Below are positions 15,286 through 24,540 of a stretch of DNA of 53,272 nt, piece after piece (the first letter of the stretch is position 1; each line of letters begins with the position of its first letter). Source of the DNA: Deltaproteobacteria bacterium (lineage in GTDB: Bacteria; Desulfobacterota; Desulfobacteria; Desulfobacterales; C00003060); contig QMMN01000004.1 of NCBI GenBank assembly GCA_003647275.1, positions 65,337 to 118,608 on the forward strand, written 5' to 3'. Made by a program: the position numbers and the translations under genes. A model generated the notes under the pieces. It made no database searches. It was given only the letters and a program-made list of their open reading frames with translations, and had not been told where the DNA came from.

Positions 15286-16263
15286 CTAACGGCTGGCCAA
15301 CTCCCTTGCCGCTTCTTTTGCAAAATAGGTCAGGATCATGTCTGCGCCAGCCCGCCTAATGGCAATCAAGGATTCCATCATAACTTGTCTGCCATCAAGC
15401 CATCCAAGCTTATCAGCTGCCTTGATCATGGCAAATTCGCCGCTTACGTTGTAGGCGGCTACCGGCAGATCGATTTCTTCTCGAACCCGGCAGATAATGT
15501 CCAGATAGGGGAGTGCCGGTTTCACCATGATGATATCAGCACCTTCCTCCACATCCATGGTCACCTCACGAATCGCTTCTAAGCTGTTGGCAGGATCCAT
15601 CTGGTAGGTACGGCGATCCCCGAATTTTGGAGCTGACTCAGCTGCCTGGCGGAAGGGATAATAAAAAGCAGAGCAGTATTTGGCAGCATAGGACATGATA
15701 GGTGTGGACTCAAAGCCGTTTTCATCCAGGGCGTCGCGTATTTCGGCTACACGACCATCCATCATATCAGAGGGGGCCACCATGTCCGCACCAGCCTGAG
15801 CGTGGGAAAGGGCTGTTTTCGCCAAAAGCTCAAGAGTCGCATCATTGTCTATGACCCGATCCTGGACCACGCCGCAGTGGCCATGATCAGTATACTCACA
15901 CAGGCATACATCGGTAATGACCACCAGATCTTTGACCTTGTCTTTCAATGCACGCACTGTCTTTTGCACGATGCCGTCCTTGGCATGGGCCGACGTAGCC
16001 ATGGCGTCTTTTTTGTCCGGGATGCCAAAGACCATCACAGCCGGGATACCGAGATCTCGGGCAGCCCGGGCCTCTTTCACAATATTGTCCACAGAGAGTT
16101 GATAATGTCCGGGCATTGAGGGGATGGGATTCCTAATTCTCTTCCCCTCTACGGAAAACAGGGGCAGGATCAGATCATCAACCGATAGCCTCGTCTCGCG
16201 TATCATACGCCTGAAATTCTCGTTTTGCCGCAAGCGCCTTGGCCTGTAATCTGGAAAAAGCAT
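15286..16263 (-). CDS. hemB: Delta-aminolevulinic acid dehydratase (porphobilinogen synthase)
   Basis: 325 residues, full-length HemB. Catalytic lysines appear in MSYAAKYCS and [12 protein letters not shown]. The cysteine cluster [13 protein letters not shown] indicates a zinc-type active site. It condenses two 5-aminolevulinate molecules to porphobilinogen, the common precursor of siroheme and heme. AAGGAG lies six bases before the ATG. It sits between ahbC and ahbD, a typical arrangement in sulfate reducers. Confidence 0.98.
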   Translation of the reverse strand: MLFPDYRPRRLRQNENFRRMIRETRLSVDDLILPLFSVEGKRIRNPIPSMPGHYQLSVDNIVKEARAARDLGIPAVMVFGIPDKKDAMATSAHAKDGIVQKTVRALKDKVKDLVVITDVCLCEYTDHGHCGVVQDRVIDNDATLELLAKTALSHAQAGADMVAPSDMMDGRVAEIRDALDENGFESTPIMSYAAKYCSAFYYPFRQAAESAPKFGDRRTYQMDPANSLEAIREVTMDVEEGADIIMVKPALPYLDIICRVREEIDLPVAAYNVSGEFAMIKAADKLGWLDGRQVMMESLIAIRRAGADMILTYFAKEAARELASR

Positions 16264-16353
16264 GGGTTACTCCTTAGGTTGATTAGATCTCAGGGCTCAG
16301 GAGTCAAAAGGCAGAATAGATTTAGAATGAGATGAAATATCAGTCATTGGTTG

Positions 16354-17541
16354 TTACTGTATGCCAATTTCCTCGTCGGTGAGATAACACGCAGGGTCAG
16401 GGGCCCATAGGTCCCCTGATACGGCCTCAGCACGGACCCGGAAGTTTCCGGCGCAAATATCAAGCCATCGACACTGGGCGCACCGCCCTTTGACATACTT
16501 CTTCTTGTCCTTAAGCTGTTTCATAAGGGTATTGGATGTGTCGGTCCAGATTGTACTGAACGGACGCTCTCTCACATTGTCAAAGGTGTAATGCCGCCAG
16601 AACTGATCGGCATGGACCGAGCCGTCCCAGCTAACACATCCGATCCCACGACCCGAGTTGTTGCCTTCATTCATCTTCAAGAGTTCAAGCACCTCCTTGG
16701 CTCTCTCTGGATCCTCTTTACGGAGGCGAAGATAAAGATAAGGGCCGTCTGCATGATTGTCTACGGTCAGTACTTCTTTGGGTTTGCCTCGGTCGTGAAG
16801 GTCCTTGGTGCGATCCATGATCAGGTCTACCACGGCCCGGGTCTCCTCATGGCTCAGGTCCTCTTCAATAAGCTTTGAGCCGCGTCCGGCATAAACCAGG
16901 TGGTAAAAACAGATCCGGGGCACATCCAAATCTTCAAGGAGATCAAAGATGGCAGGGATTTCTGCGGCATTCAATTTGTTAATTGTAAAGCGGAGCCCAA
17001 CCTTGATGCCTGCTTCCTGGCAGTTTCGTATCCCGCTCAAGGCAGCCTGGAAGGCCCCTTTTATACCCCTAAATCTGTCATTTACCTCCTCCATGCCGTC
17101 GAGGCTTATTCCTACATAAGAAAGCCCGATTTCCTTAAAGAGTCTGGCCTTTTCAGGTGTGATCAACGTGCCGTTTGTGGAAATCACGGCTCGCATGCCA
17201 TGTTCTACAGCATAGCGGGCCAGCTCTGGCAAGTCCCTGCGCAGCAAGGGTTCACCACCAGAAAACAGGATAACCGGGACACCAAACTGCGCAAGATCAT
17301 CCAACAGGGCCTTGCCTTCATCTGTACTCAGTTCATTTTCAAACGAGGTGGTGTCTTTGGCGTGGGCATAACAGTGGATACACTTCAGATTGCACCTTCG
17401 GGTGACATTCCACACAACCACCGGCCGCTTGTCTGCGGAGAACTGCAAGAGGTGGGATGGAAGCCTGTGCGACTGTCGTTCGTACCGTAAGGCATCTGAA
17501 GGTTCAACCGTACCACAATATAACTTAGATATACCGATCAC
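16354..17541 (-). CDS. ahbC: 12,18-didecarboxysiroheme deacetylase AhbC (radical SAM)
   Basis: 395 residues starting MIGISKLYCGTVEPSDALRY, which is characteristic of AhbC. Radical SAM cysteines are Cys50, Cys54, Cys57 (TRRCNLKCIHC), followed by FSGGEPLLRRDL and a C-terminal cysteine set (GRCAQCRWLDICAG). AhbC removes the acetate side chains of 12,18-didecarboxysiroheme to give iron-coproporphyrin III, the AhbD substrate. First gene of the leftward group ahbC-hemB-ahbD-CBS; start is GTG. The siroheme decarboxylase ahbAB genes are not in the window. Confidence 0.9.
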   Translation of the reverse strand: MIGISKLYCGTVEPSDALRYERQSHRLPSHLLQFSADKRPVVVWNVTRRCNLKCIHCYAHAKDTTSFENELSTDEGKALLDDLAQFGVPVILFSGGEPLLRRDLPELARYAVEHGMRAVISTNGTLITPEKARLFKEIGLSYVGISLDGMEEVNDRFRGIKGAFQAALSGIRNCQEAGIKVGLRFTINKLNAAEIPAIFDLLEDLDVPRICFYHLVYAGRGSKLIEEDLSHEETRAVVDLIMDRTKDLHDRGKPKEVLTVDNHADGPYLYLRLRKEDPERAKEVLELLKMNEGNNSGRGIGCVSWDGSVHADQFWRHYTFDNVRERPFSTIWTDTSNTLMKQLKDKKKYVKGRCAQCRWLDICAGNFRVRAEAVSGDLWAPDPACYLTDEEIGIQ

Positions 17542-17630
17542 GGGTCATCATACCTCAAGTATAGTATTTGAAAAAATGTTTTTTGGATAAGTAAGCTGGA
17601 TGCAATTCACGGTTAAGTCGTTGAGTGGTT

Positions 17631-17681
17631 GAACCGCAAAAGCGAGCGCATTCCCCGCAGCCTACTGCAGGGAGCTTCAAT
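17631..17681. repeat. REP-like repeat, copy D
   Basis: Contains ACCGCAAAAGCGAGCGCA followed by TTCCCCGCAG and CTGCAGGGAGCTTCAAT, which form a hairpin. The copy at 26332-26402 shares both halves with a longer middle. It lies downstream of the convergent ends in the ahbC/clpX-like gap and is flanked by imperfect GTCGTTGAGT repeats. Confidence 0.6.
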
Positions 17682-17721
17682 CGTTTTCAGTCCAACGACT
17701 CAACTATCCGACGACATTGAA

Positions 17722-19482
17722 TTACGATTCGGGGTTTTCAGCATAGATCTTCTTTACTAATGTATTGAAAAACGCCTCAGGATTTTCCAGGGCCTCCTTG
17801 GTGATCACAAAGTTGTTTTGGCCTACCCTGTCGCGAATCAGTCTGAAACCGTATTCAAACTTGGTGGTCAGTTGTTTGTAAAAATCTCCCAATGCTGTTG
17901 GAGAAGAGATCATTTGCCGGATAATCACATCTATGGCATCTTCGTCCATGACAATATTCAGGTCATGGGTTTTGTGAAAATAGGCCTCTACCTTTTTGAC
18001 CTGTTCATAGTAAGTTTGTATCTTTGCCATAACACCATTTACGTCGCAGGTATTCATGGTATAGGCATCGGCAATTAAATCTATTCGCGAGGGGGTCATT
18101 GCGAACTTAGATTTTTCAGTCACCATAGCCAGGTTGTTATTGATATATTGCTTGATCCATTCCTTTTCTTCTTGGAGCAGCTTTTCGTAAAGCTGTGTCC
18201 ACTTAGGATCGTTCGGCGTGGATATGATTTCTTGGAGCATACCTTCTGGGTCCTTTATGACCTCTTGTGTCACCGGCAGCTTCTTGATGTCCGTAGAGGG
18301 GAGTTTCTTCTCAAACTTCAACAACACCTTTTCGATGACACTCACCAGACCACGGGCCCCGGTCTGTTCCGTAGAGGCAAGGTGTGCAAGGGCGCGAAGA
18401 GCCTGGTCTTCAAACTTGATAGATATATCATAGGCATTGAAATCGAATTTTTTGCTGAGTATGACAGGGTTATTCGGATTTTTTAAGATGGCGTAAAGGT
18501 CCTCTTCGTTCAGGTGTTCAAACACCGAAATCACTGGGAGTCGACCGATGAACTCGGTCTCAAAACCAAACTTAATCAGGTCTTCTGGCTTGACATGTTT
18601 CAGATAATCAACACATTCTGACCGACTGGTCACCGATCCACCAAAACCGATGCCCTGGTCCCCTATCCGTTTCTTAATAAGCTCTGCAAGCTCGTGAAAG
18701 GCGCCACTCATGATGAACAGAATGTTCTTGGTGTTGACCACCCGCTTTTTTTTCTTGCCGGTCTTCCGGTAGCGTTCGATTTCCTCAAGCATCGAAATGG
18801 GATCATGAGGGACCTTCAGGTCAACATCGGTTTCTTCCATTGGTTTTAGCAAAGCGCGCTGAACGCCGGTCCGAGAAACATCAGGTCCCATGAGATTCGG
18901 ACTGGATGCAATTTTGTCAATCTCATCGATATAGATGATACCATACTGGGCCAGTTCGATGTCATCATCTGCTTCCCGCACCAGGTCTCGCACCAAGTCT
19001 TCCACATCACCTCCAACGTAGCCGGTTTCACTGAATTTTGTAGCGTCGCCTTTGATAAAAGGTACACCGATCTTCTGGGCAATCAATTTAATCATGTAAG
19101 TCTTACCCACGCCGGTAGGCCCAACCATCAAGATATTATTCTTGATGTGACCAACGATTCCGTTATTATTTTTGCCAGAAGATTCGGTGTGTTTGATACG
19201 ATTGAAATGGGTGCAGATCTTGGTGGCCAAAATCGCCTTGGCTTCGTCCTGTTTGACGATGTATTGGTCAAGATAGGCCTCAAGTTCCTCAGGCTTTAAT
19301 GAGAAGTTGATCTTCTTTTTGGTACGAGCTTCCTCTTCTTTCTCTTTCTCAAAAGAGGCCTCCTGAGGCAGGACGACAGGGGTGATGAGCTTTACGCGAC
19401 CACCGAACTTTTCTGATAGGAACTCGCTGATTTCTTTTTCGATTTCCTTGGGATCTGGAATTTTTTCATCTTTTTCCATCAT
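17722..19482 (-). CDS. ClpX-like AAA+ unfoldase with extra C-terminal domain
   Basis: About 586 residues from the ATG at 19482 (GGAG nine bases upstream; a TTG start five codons earlier is possible). AAA+ core: Walker A GPTGVGKT (about 121-128), Walker B IIYIDEID, FIGRLPV and sensor-2 TGARGL. The loop GIGFGG matches the IGF loop ClpX uses to dock on ClpP. Two differences from ClpX: the N-terminal zinc-binding domain is absent, replaced by a charged segment of about 60 residues, and about 165 extra residues follow the small AAA domain. It is probably a paralogue dedicated to special substrates. No clpP is adjacent. Confidence 0.85.
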   Translation of the reverse strand: MMEKDEKIPDPKEIEKEISEFLSEKFGGRVKLITPVVLPQEASFEKEKEEEARTKKKINFSLKPEELEAYLDQYIVKQDEAKAILATKICTHFNRIKHTESSGKNNNGIVGHIKNNILMVGPTGVGKTYMIKLIAQKIGVPFIKGDATKFSETGYVGGDVEDLVRDLVREADDDIELAQYGIIYIDEIDKIASSPNLMGPDVSRTGVQRALLKPMEETDVDLKVPHDPISMLEEIERYRKTGKKKKRVVNTKNILFIMSGAFHELAELIKKRIGDQGIGFGGSVTSRSECVDYLKHVKPEDLIKFGFETEFIGRLPVISVFEHLNEEDLYAILKNPNNPVILSKKFDFNAYDISIKFEDQALRALAHLASTEQTGARGLVSVIEKVLLKFEKKLPSTDIKKLPVTQEVIKDPEGMLQEIISTPNDPKWTQLYEKLLQEEKEWIKQYINNNLAMVTEKSKFAMTPSRIDLIADAYTMNTCDVNGVMAKIQTYYEQVKKVEAYFHKTHDLNIVMDEDAIDVIIRQMISSPTALGDFYKQLTTKFEYGFRLIRDRVGQNNFVITKEALENPEAFFNTLVKKIYAENPES

Positions 19483-19631
19483 AACATCATGCTCCAATGT
19501 GTTTCTTATGATTTTTTATGGCATAGGTCAATATATAATCACACCGCGCATATAATTCAAGCATTACTGGGCTTCAAATCTTCCTTGACAACAGAGGAGA
19601 AGATGATAAGCATTTATGGTACTTTGTTTGA

Positions 19632-19707
19632 GGGCGATTAGCTCAGCGGATAGAGCACAAGCCTCCGGAGCTTGGTGTCGCCGGTTCGATTCCGGCATCG
19701 CCCTCCA
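19632..19707 (+). tRNA. tRNA-Arg (CCG)
   Basis: A complete cloverleaf: acceptor GGGCGAT/ATCGCCC, D-stem GCTC/GAGC, anticodon stem CAAGC/GCTTG with loop CTCCGGA (anticodon CCG at 19665-19667), T-stem CCGG/CCGG with loop TTCGATT, and an encoded CCA end (19705-19707). The discriminator base is T. It decodes CGG arginine codons. Confidence 0.97.
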
Positions 19708-19720
19708 ATTGAAGCTCCCG

Positions 19721-19778
19721 CTCACAGGGCGGGGGGTTCTGCCTTGGGCAGCGCTTCACGTCCGGGAAGCAGGCTGGT
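19721..19778. repeat. REP-like repeat, copy A
   Basis: CACAGGGCGGGG, GGTTCTGCCTT, CAGCGCTTC and CGTCCGGGAAGCAGGC occur here and, in inverted orientation with few changes, at 23885-23943. The repeat begins just past the tRNA and runs into the 3' end of the cca gene, supplying its last codons. Confidence 0.65.
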
Positions 19779-21180
19779 CAAGCAACCTGGCCACAAGTTC
19801 AAGGGCCTCCTCCCTGGTTCGGATTTCTCGGTTTAATCTCGCTTCTTCCACCTTTTGCAATAACTTTGCGAAAAGTTTAGATGGCGCGAGGCCAAAATGT
19901 TTGATTAAATCTTTTCCGGTAATTAGCCGTGGTGCCATCATCCTGGGCTTGAGATCAGTCAAATATTTTTGGAAGACCTCCTTCAAAAATGCCATGAATG
20001 CCCCCTCGAATTCGGTGCCTTGCCCGGGTTTGGCCCGCTGGTCTGCCATGCTGTGGATTAAAAGCCCAATCACATCATCCTGATATTTTCTGACAAAGCG
20101 AACAATGCCCCTTGTCGTAAGCGTGCCCCTCTGGCGGGCGTTAAAGAGAAGCAGTGGGTGAAGGTGATTTTGTACGATTAACTCTAAGTATGATCGTTCC
20201 TGACCGGACATCCTGAGCCTCGAGCAAAGGCATCTGGCAATTTGAGCCCCCTTTTTCTCATGGGCCAGAAATCGCAACCTTCCGCTCGGATCAATACTGC
20301 GTGTTGCAGGCTTGCCTATGTCATGAAGCAAGCCTGCCCATTTCAGGAGCACCTTCCGATTGCTTTCAAGATAGCTGCGAATCGGTTCAGCATACTCAGG
20401 CCAGAGCGCTGGACAATGGCTAAGAATCATCTCAATTTCTTCATAGGTACGCATGACATGCTGGAAAACATTGTATCCGTGGTCATGAAGCGGGCAATCC
20501 CGGCATGGTTCAAGCTCGGGGATGAGCTTCATCAGCAGCCCTATCTCGGACATCTGCTTGAGATAAGGAAAAGATCTCTCCGTTTCCATCATCTTGAAAA
20601 GCTCTGCCCTTATCCGTTCCCCGGCCGACTTGGCAGCCAGTGTCGCGTGCTTTTTGATGACAGACAGAGTTTGCGGTGTAATCTCAAAATTCAAGACAGC
20701 GGCAAGACGAAACGCCCTGAGCATTCTCAGGGGGTCGGCTAAGATTGCATTTTCTGAGATCAGTCGGATGGTTTTTGACCTGATATCGTCCAGGCCCCCA
20801 ACAGGGTCGATAAGGCTTTCAGAAGACAGGTCAAAGCCGAGGCCGTTAACAGTAAAGTCGCGTTTTCTCAGGTCGTCTTCTATGCTTTTGCCATGTATGG
20901 GGGAGAAATCAAGGGTTTTATCTCCTGATACAACCCTGTAGACCGCTTTTCCTCCCTTGCCCATCTCTATCATACGAGCACCCAGTTTTGCCGCCACTGT
21001 CTTTGCAAAGGCCCTGGCATTGCCGGGCACTGCAAAGTCATGGTCATTGGATGGTCGATTGAGCATGCGGTCCCGGAGTGAGCCGCCCACAAGATAAACA
21101 GGTCCAATGCCGGAGAAATCAGGTAGTTGGCATGCCACCTGAATTAGTTCTTTTTTCAATGGCTTGAAAGGCTTTATCAC
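19756..21180 (-). CDS. CCA-adding enzyme / poly(A) polymerase family nucleotidyltransferase
   Basis: 474 residues. The class II nucleotidyltransferase head is seen as VYLVGGSLRDRMLNRPSNDHDF with the DxD metal pair, then RKRDFTVNGLGFDL and RMLRAFRLAAVLNF, the nucleotide-binding and neck motifs. A C-terminal HD domain (FQHVMRTYEEI, WAGLLHDIGKP) is present as in bacterial CCA enzymes with phosphohydrolase activity. Proteins of this layout repair or build tRNA 3' ends. Start GTG at 21180, inside the end of the upstream 758-residue gene (62-base overlap). The last codons come from a REP-like repeat. Confidence 0.9.
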   Translation of the reverse strand: MIKPFKPLKKELIQVACQLPDFSGIGPVYLVGGSLRDRMLNRPSNDHDFAVPGNARAFAKTVAAKLGARMIEMGKGGKAVYRVVSGDKTLDFSPIHGKSIEDDLRKRDFTVNGLGFDLSSESLIDPVGGLDDIRSKTIRLISENAILADPLRMLRAFRLAAVLNFEITPQTLSVIKKHATLAAKSAGERIRAELFKMMETERSFPYLKQMSEIGLLMKLIPELEPCRDCPLHDHGYNVFQHVMRTYEEIEMILSHCPALWPEYAEPIRSYLESNRKVLLKWAGLLHDIGKPATRSIDPSGRLRFLAHEKKGAQIARCLCSRLRMSGQERSYLELIVQNHLHPLLLFNARQRGTLTTRGIVRFVRKYQDDVIGLLIHSMADQRAKPGQGTEFEGAFMAFLKEVFQKYLTDLKPRMMAPRLITGKDLIKHFGLAPSKLFAKLLQKVEEARLNREIRTREEALELVARLLDQPASRT

Positions 21181-23395
21181 AGTAATGAATGACGCGGGTT
21201 ACCATATCAAGGTAGTCGGGATCGTCTCTGAGTGCAATAAATTCTGGGTGTTTTTGCTTGATCTGTCTCAAGTGCTGGAGGTCTTCTGGGGTGCCCACTC
21301 TCTGTAATGCTCGAACGACAATCCTAAGAAGTGTTATGAGAGAATTGAGGTTTTCCTGACTATTTTTCAGATGATAGATCTGACTGCGCGGATCGCCATA
21401 TGCCCGGACAGCACTTCTGAGCACGTGACAGGTGATGGGCGGATTTAGGATGGAAAGAAATATGTATATCTCTCTTTCAAGCGACAACAGGTATTTTACA
21501 GACAAGCTTTCATCCTTGGCAGAAGCCCCATCGATCCATTCCCTGGTCGCGGTATGTATGGTCTCAACTTTCCTGATAAAGCCATCTTGTCTTTGTGCTA
21601 TGATCTCTGTGGCCGCCTTAATGGCTTCTGGATTAATATTATCTTCTACGAGGAGGACCTCTTCAGGCGTTATTTCAATTTCGGTGTCTATTTCCCGATT
21701 TTCTTTTCTGACCAATATATTTGCCAGCACCATTGCGTTTCTATCAGAGGGCAAGACCTGTGTGGGGCTGCTGCTAAAATCTTCCAAAAGCTTCTTGATG
21801 CCCTCTTCTGGGTGATCCAGCCTGGCGATCAGAAACTGGAGGGCATTCAAAAAGGATATGCGGTCGCTTTTTCGGGTCATCTCTTTGAGGTAAAACCACA
21901 AAAAAAAGAATATGTTCTCGCCGTATTTTGCAAACTCGGCAATTTTGTTCTCAAAAGATTTTCTTAGAAAACATCCCTTTTCGTTAAAGCATGCCTTGAT
22001 GATTTGAACCAGGTGTCGAGCCTCTTTCGGGGAAACATTAAACATCCTTGCAATTATGTCGTAATCGTGATCATCAAAGGTCACTGATGCCGTCATTATT
22101 GCTATCAGCTTCTTTCTGGTCTGTGAGCGGCCTTTGAAAAACTTCACCAAATCGATGATCTTATCATGGACTTTTGCAGAAAAGGGTTCTTCGCCGGGGC
22201 TGCTTGCTTCTATGATATCCCCCTTGATGATCAAGCTATCAAGGAGTTCATCCCTCACGGGGTCCAGCCTGTCTTCCACATTACTGAGGAGTTCATCTTC
22301 AATAGCCTTTCCTTTATTGCCAGCTTCGATGCCTTCTAATACCCCTGTGATTTTTTGAAGGCTGACCCCAATGTCGAAAGGCGAGAAGGCGTCGAAATCT
22401 GCTTCATATACGATGTTGATAATTTTCACGGCTTCCTGGGATGGGCCACCAAACTTTTCAAATACCGCGTTTATCAGGTCCATCTTTTCTTTGTGCAGGA
22501 TCTCCTGGTCACTGGCCAGCATGAGCCATTTGACGTTGTTGACCTCTATTGGCGGTTTGACGAGTCTTGCTTTGAGTTTTTCAGTACTGAAAATGGCATT
22601 GTACACATTTGTGATGTCATCTACAGGAATATATATATTCTCCTTTTTTATGAGGTTGTTGATTTTTTGCACCAGGGCTTGCATGGAAGTCTTGCCCAAG
22701 CGATTCAGGCCGGCAACCATGGTCAGGTTCGGATCGGGTTTGTCATCCTCATTATATACCAGAGGCACCTGAACCTCCTCCCCCTTACTGGTGACTACAA
22801 TCGGGTCGCCTTCATAGACCGCTGGGTAGTATTGGGACAGGACTTCAATACAGGGTCCTATAAGCTCTATTTCCTCCTGGCCATGAGCAATCCTGATAAA
22901 GATTGTGCTGATGCTGTTAGTCTGAAAGGCGCTCCATGCCTCAATGAGATGCTTATGTAAATGTGGATGGGTGGTTTGGTGACGCTTGGCAAGGGCCAGT
23001 GCGGATTCAAGGTTGATGATGAGGCCTCCGAACGATATCAAGTAGTCAAGTTCTATGGGATGTATGTCGCTGCTGTGAAGGCCTCGGTACCTGATAAAGA
23101 TCTGCCCGTCATGATTGGGCATTTCAGAAAGCTTTTTAACTTTTTCAACAATACGCTCAATATAATCTTCTTTGGTCAGGTTCCCTTTGAAAAATTCGTG
23201 ATGCAGAAAACAGGCACAGATCTCGCAAACCAGTTCGATCAAAAGGATCCTCCATGGATCAGCCTGTACCTGTTCTTCCTGGTAGGCCCTTGCGATTTCG
23301 CCGATGATACTAAGTGCTTCGCGCTTTTCTATGCCGCCAAGTCTTTGAAATAGCTCTTCGGCCTCTTTGTCAAGTATGGTTGAACGCTCATTCAA
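21119..23395 (-). CDS. Large unknown alpha-helical protein
   Basis: 758 residues, no family recognised. It is soluble, with no signal peptide or membrane segment, and looks helical throughout, suggesting repeated helical hairpins. One stretch reads MVAGLNRLGKTSMQALVQKINNLI (residues about 225-248), superficially like a nucleotide loop but lacking the GxxxxGK[ST] order. Another region (TFDDHDYDIIARMFNVSPKEARHLVQIIKACF) could be a helix-turn-helix or TerB-like fold. Its end overlaps cca by 62 bases, so the two are co-expressed. A link to RNA processing is only positional. Confidence 0.8.
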   Translation of the reverse strand: MNERSTILDKEAEELFQRLGGIEKREALSIIGEIARAYQEEQVQADPWRILLIELVCEICACFLHHEFFKGNLTKEDYIERIVEKVKKLSEMPNHDGQIFIRYRGLHSSDIHPIELDYLISFGGLIINLESALALAKRHQTTHPHLHKHLIEAWSAFQTNSISTIFIRIAHGQEEIELIGPCIEVLSQYYPAVYEGDPIVVTSKGEEVQVPLVYNEDDKPDPNLTMVAGLNRLGKTSMQALVQKINNLIKKENIYIPVDDITNVYNAIFSTEKLKARLVKPPIEVNNVKWLMLASDQEILHKEKMDLINAVFEKFGGPSQEAVKIINIVYEADFDAFSPFDIGVSLQKITGVLEGIEAGNKGKAIEDELLSNVEDRLDPVRDELLDSLIIKGDIIEASSPGEEPFSAKVHDKIIDLVKFFKGRSQTRKKLIAIMTASVTFDDHDYDIIARMFNVSPKEARHLVQIIKACFNEKGCFLRKSFENKIAEFAKYGENIFFFLWFYLKEMTRKSDRISFLNALQFLIARLDHPEEGIKKLLEDFSSSPTQVLPSDRNAMVLANILVRKENREIDTEIEITPEEVLLVEDNINPEAIKAATEIIAQRQDGFIRKVETIHTATREWIDGASAKDESLSVKYLLSLEREIYIFLSILNPPITCHVLRSAVRAYGDPRSQIYHLKNSQENLNSLITLLRIVVRALQRVGTPEDLQHLRQIKQKHPEFIALRDDPDYLDMVTRVIHYCDKAFQAIEKRTNSGGMPTT

Positions 23396-23739
23396 GGGGG
23401 GGCGACCTCTACGCCTTTGTCCCTCAAGGACTATTCACAATGAACACAAAAATCAAGCTCTATGTCGTGATTATGAGATCTTGTTAGTTTCCATCCATAA
23501 ATGGTTCTTTTTGTCGCCGAGCGATGCTTCGCGCTGATAAGCGACGTTCTCCGCGGGTTTTCATCTGCGGCGTACGCTGTTGAGACGAGAAGCAAGGGGC
23601 AAGTTTCTGTTTCTCATTGCTGATCGCCCAATGCCCATAGCCTATTATCGGCCTTGCTCATCGAAAAAAATCCTCATTTATGAGCTGGAAACTTATTTGG
23701 TGCCCATTCTTGTACAGATTATTTATGGACGGACACTTG
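23396..23739. other. Gap without a gene
   Basis: No supported coding frame. A motif CCATCCATAAATGG (about 23496-23509) and a partly inverted counterpart ATTTATGGACGG (about 23721-23732) bracket most of it, and there are short hairpins near 23520-23560. It may be a decayed non-autonomous element; the evidence is thin. Confidence 0.3.
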
Positions 23740-24540
23740 TTACCTTTCGCGCTTGCGCCTCAACCTTCGGACATCCTTTTTCCAGGCGATCTCCTTTTTG
23801 AGCCCTTTTCGCCTCAGTCGCTGTTGCTGAAGGGTCCGGGAGCGTTCCATGTCAAAAGTAAAGCTACCAGGCCGCTCTTCAGGTATGACCGGCCTGCTTC
23901 CCGGACGCGAAGCGCTGCTGTAAGGCAGAACCCCCGCCCTGTGGGCAACCGGTTCCTTCTTGGGTTTGGGGGCCTCCCTCTTTTCTTTTGGAAGCGGTGG
24001 CCCCGTGAAATAGCCAACAGGCACATGGTCGGTTATGTAGATGAATTCTCCCTGTTTAGAGAATTTTACGCCTGCCTCAAAAGCCCTTTGTGCCTGAATA
24101 GTCAGCAACACAGGGGCCGGATCTCGCCGCTTTCCCATGCGCTGTGCCAGTTCCTGGGTTGTGGCCAAGAAGACCCGGGCTTGTCCCAATGGGATGATTC
24201 CATGCTGGCAAACGACAGGATAGGCCCTACGACGCACGCAGTGATAAAGGAGTTTTGGGGGAGCAATTCCCTCCTCAGGATTCAGGGCATCATCTTGGCA
24301 GGTAGCTTTGATCTTGTCATCTTTCAGGACAAAGGGTTCTTCAGAAGAGGTCATGAGGACCTCATGAATGTGGGATTTTCGTACATATCCCCATCTGGGT
24401 TCTTCTGTGATCGCCTTGAGCAGTTCCTTCAGGCGGACAAACCCCTGGTCGTCCGGGACCAGTCCAAACTCATCGGGTCGTCGTCCAAGGATATAAGACA
24501 TCAATTTGCCAAGCTGCTTAGGATCCTTTCCCCTTCCCAT
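23740..24540 (-). CDS. KptA/Tpt1-like RNA 2'-phosphotransferase with altered active site
   Basis: 266 residues. The N-terminal winged helix (KLMSYILGRRPDEFGLVPDDQGFV...) and the transferase fold (PPKLLYHCVRRRAY, RVFLATTQELAQRMGKRR, VLLTIQA, ITDHVPVGYF) align with KptA along about 185 residues. KptA removes a splice-junction 2'-phosphate using NAD+. Here the catalytic LRHxP motif is LGRRP (residues 18-22, Arg-His replaced by Gly-Arg), YHGT is YHCV, and HVHLS is RVFLAT. Classical activity is therefore doubtful. A basic C-terminal tail of about 70 residues follows, part of it (about 200-219) encoded by a REP-like repeat. Confidence 0.8.
   Translation of the reverse strand: MGRGKDPKQLGKLMSYILGRRPDEFGLVPDDQGFVRLKELLKAITEEPRWGYVRKSHIHEVLMTSSEEPFVLKDDKIKATCQDDALNPEEGIAPPKLLYHCVRRRAYPVVCQHGIIPLGQARVFLATTQELAQRMGKRRDPAPVLLTIQAQRAFEAGVKFSKQGEFIYITDHVPVGYFTGPPLPKEKREAPKPKKEPVAHRAGVLPYSSASRPGSRPVIPEERPGSFTFDMERSRTLQQQRLRRKGLKKEIAWKKDVRRLRRKRER
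23885..23943. repeat. REP-like repeat, copy B, inside the KptA-like gene
   Basis: Inverted near-copy of 19721-19778 (shared blocks GCCTGCTTCCCGGACG, GAAGCGCTG, AAGGCAGAACCCCC, GCCCTGTG). It encodes about 20 residues of the protein's basic tail without breaking the frame. Copy F at 29560-29610 has the same orientation and starts with the same TGACCGGCC. Confidence 0.65.
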
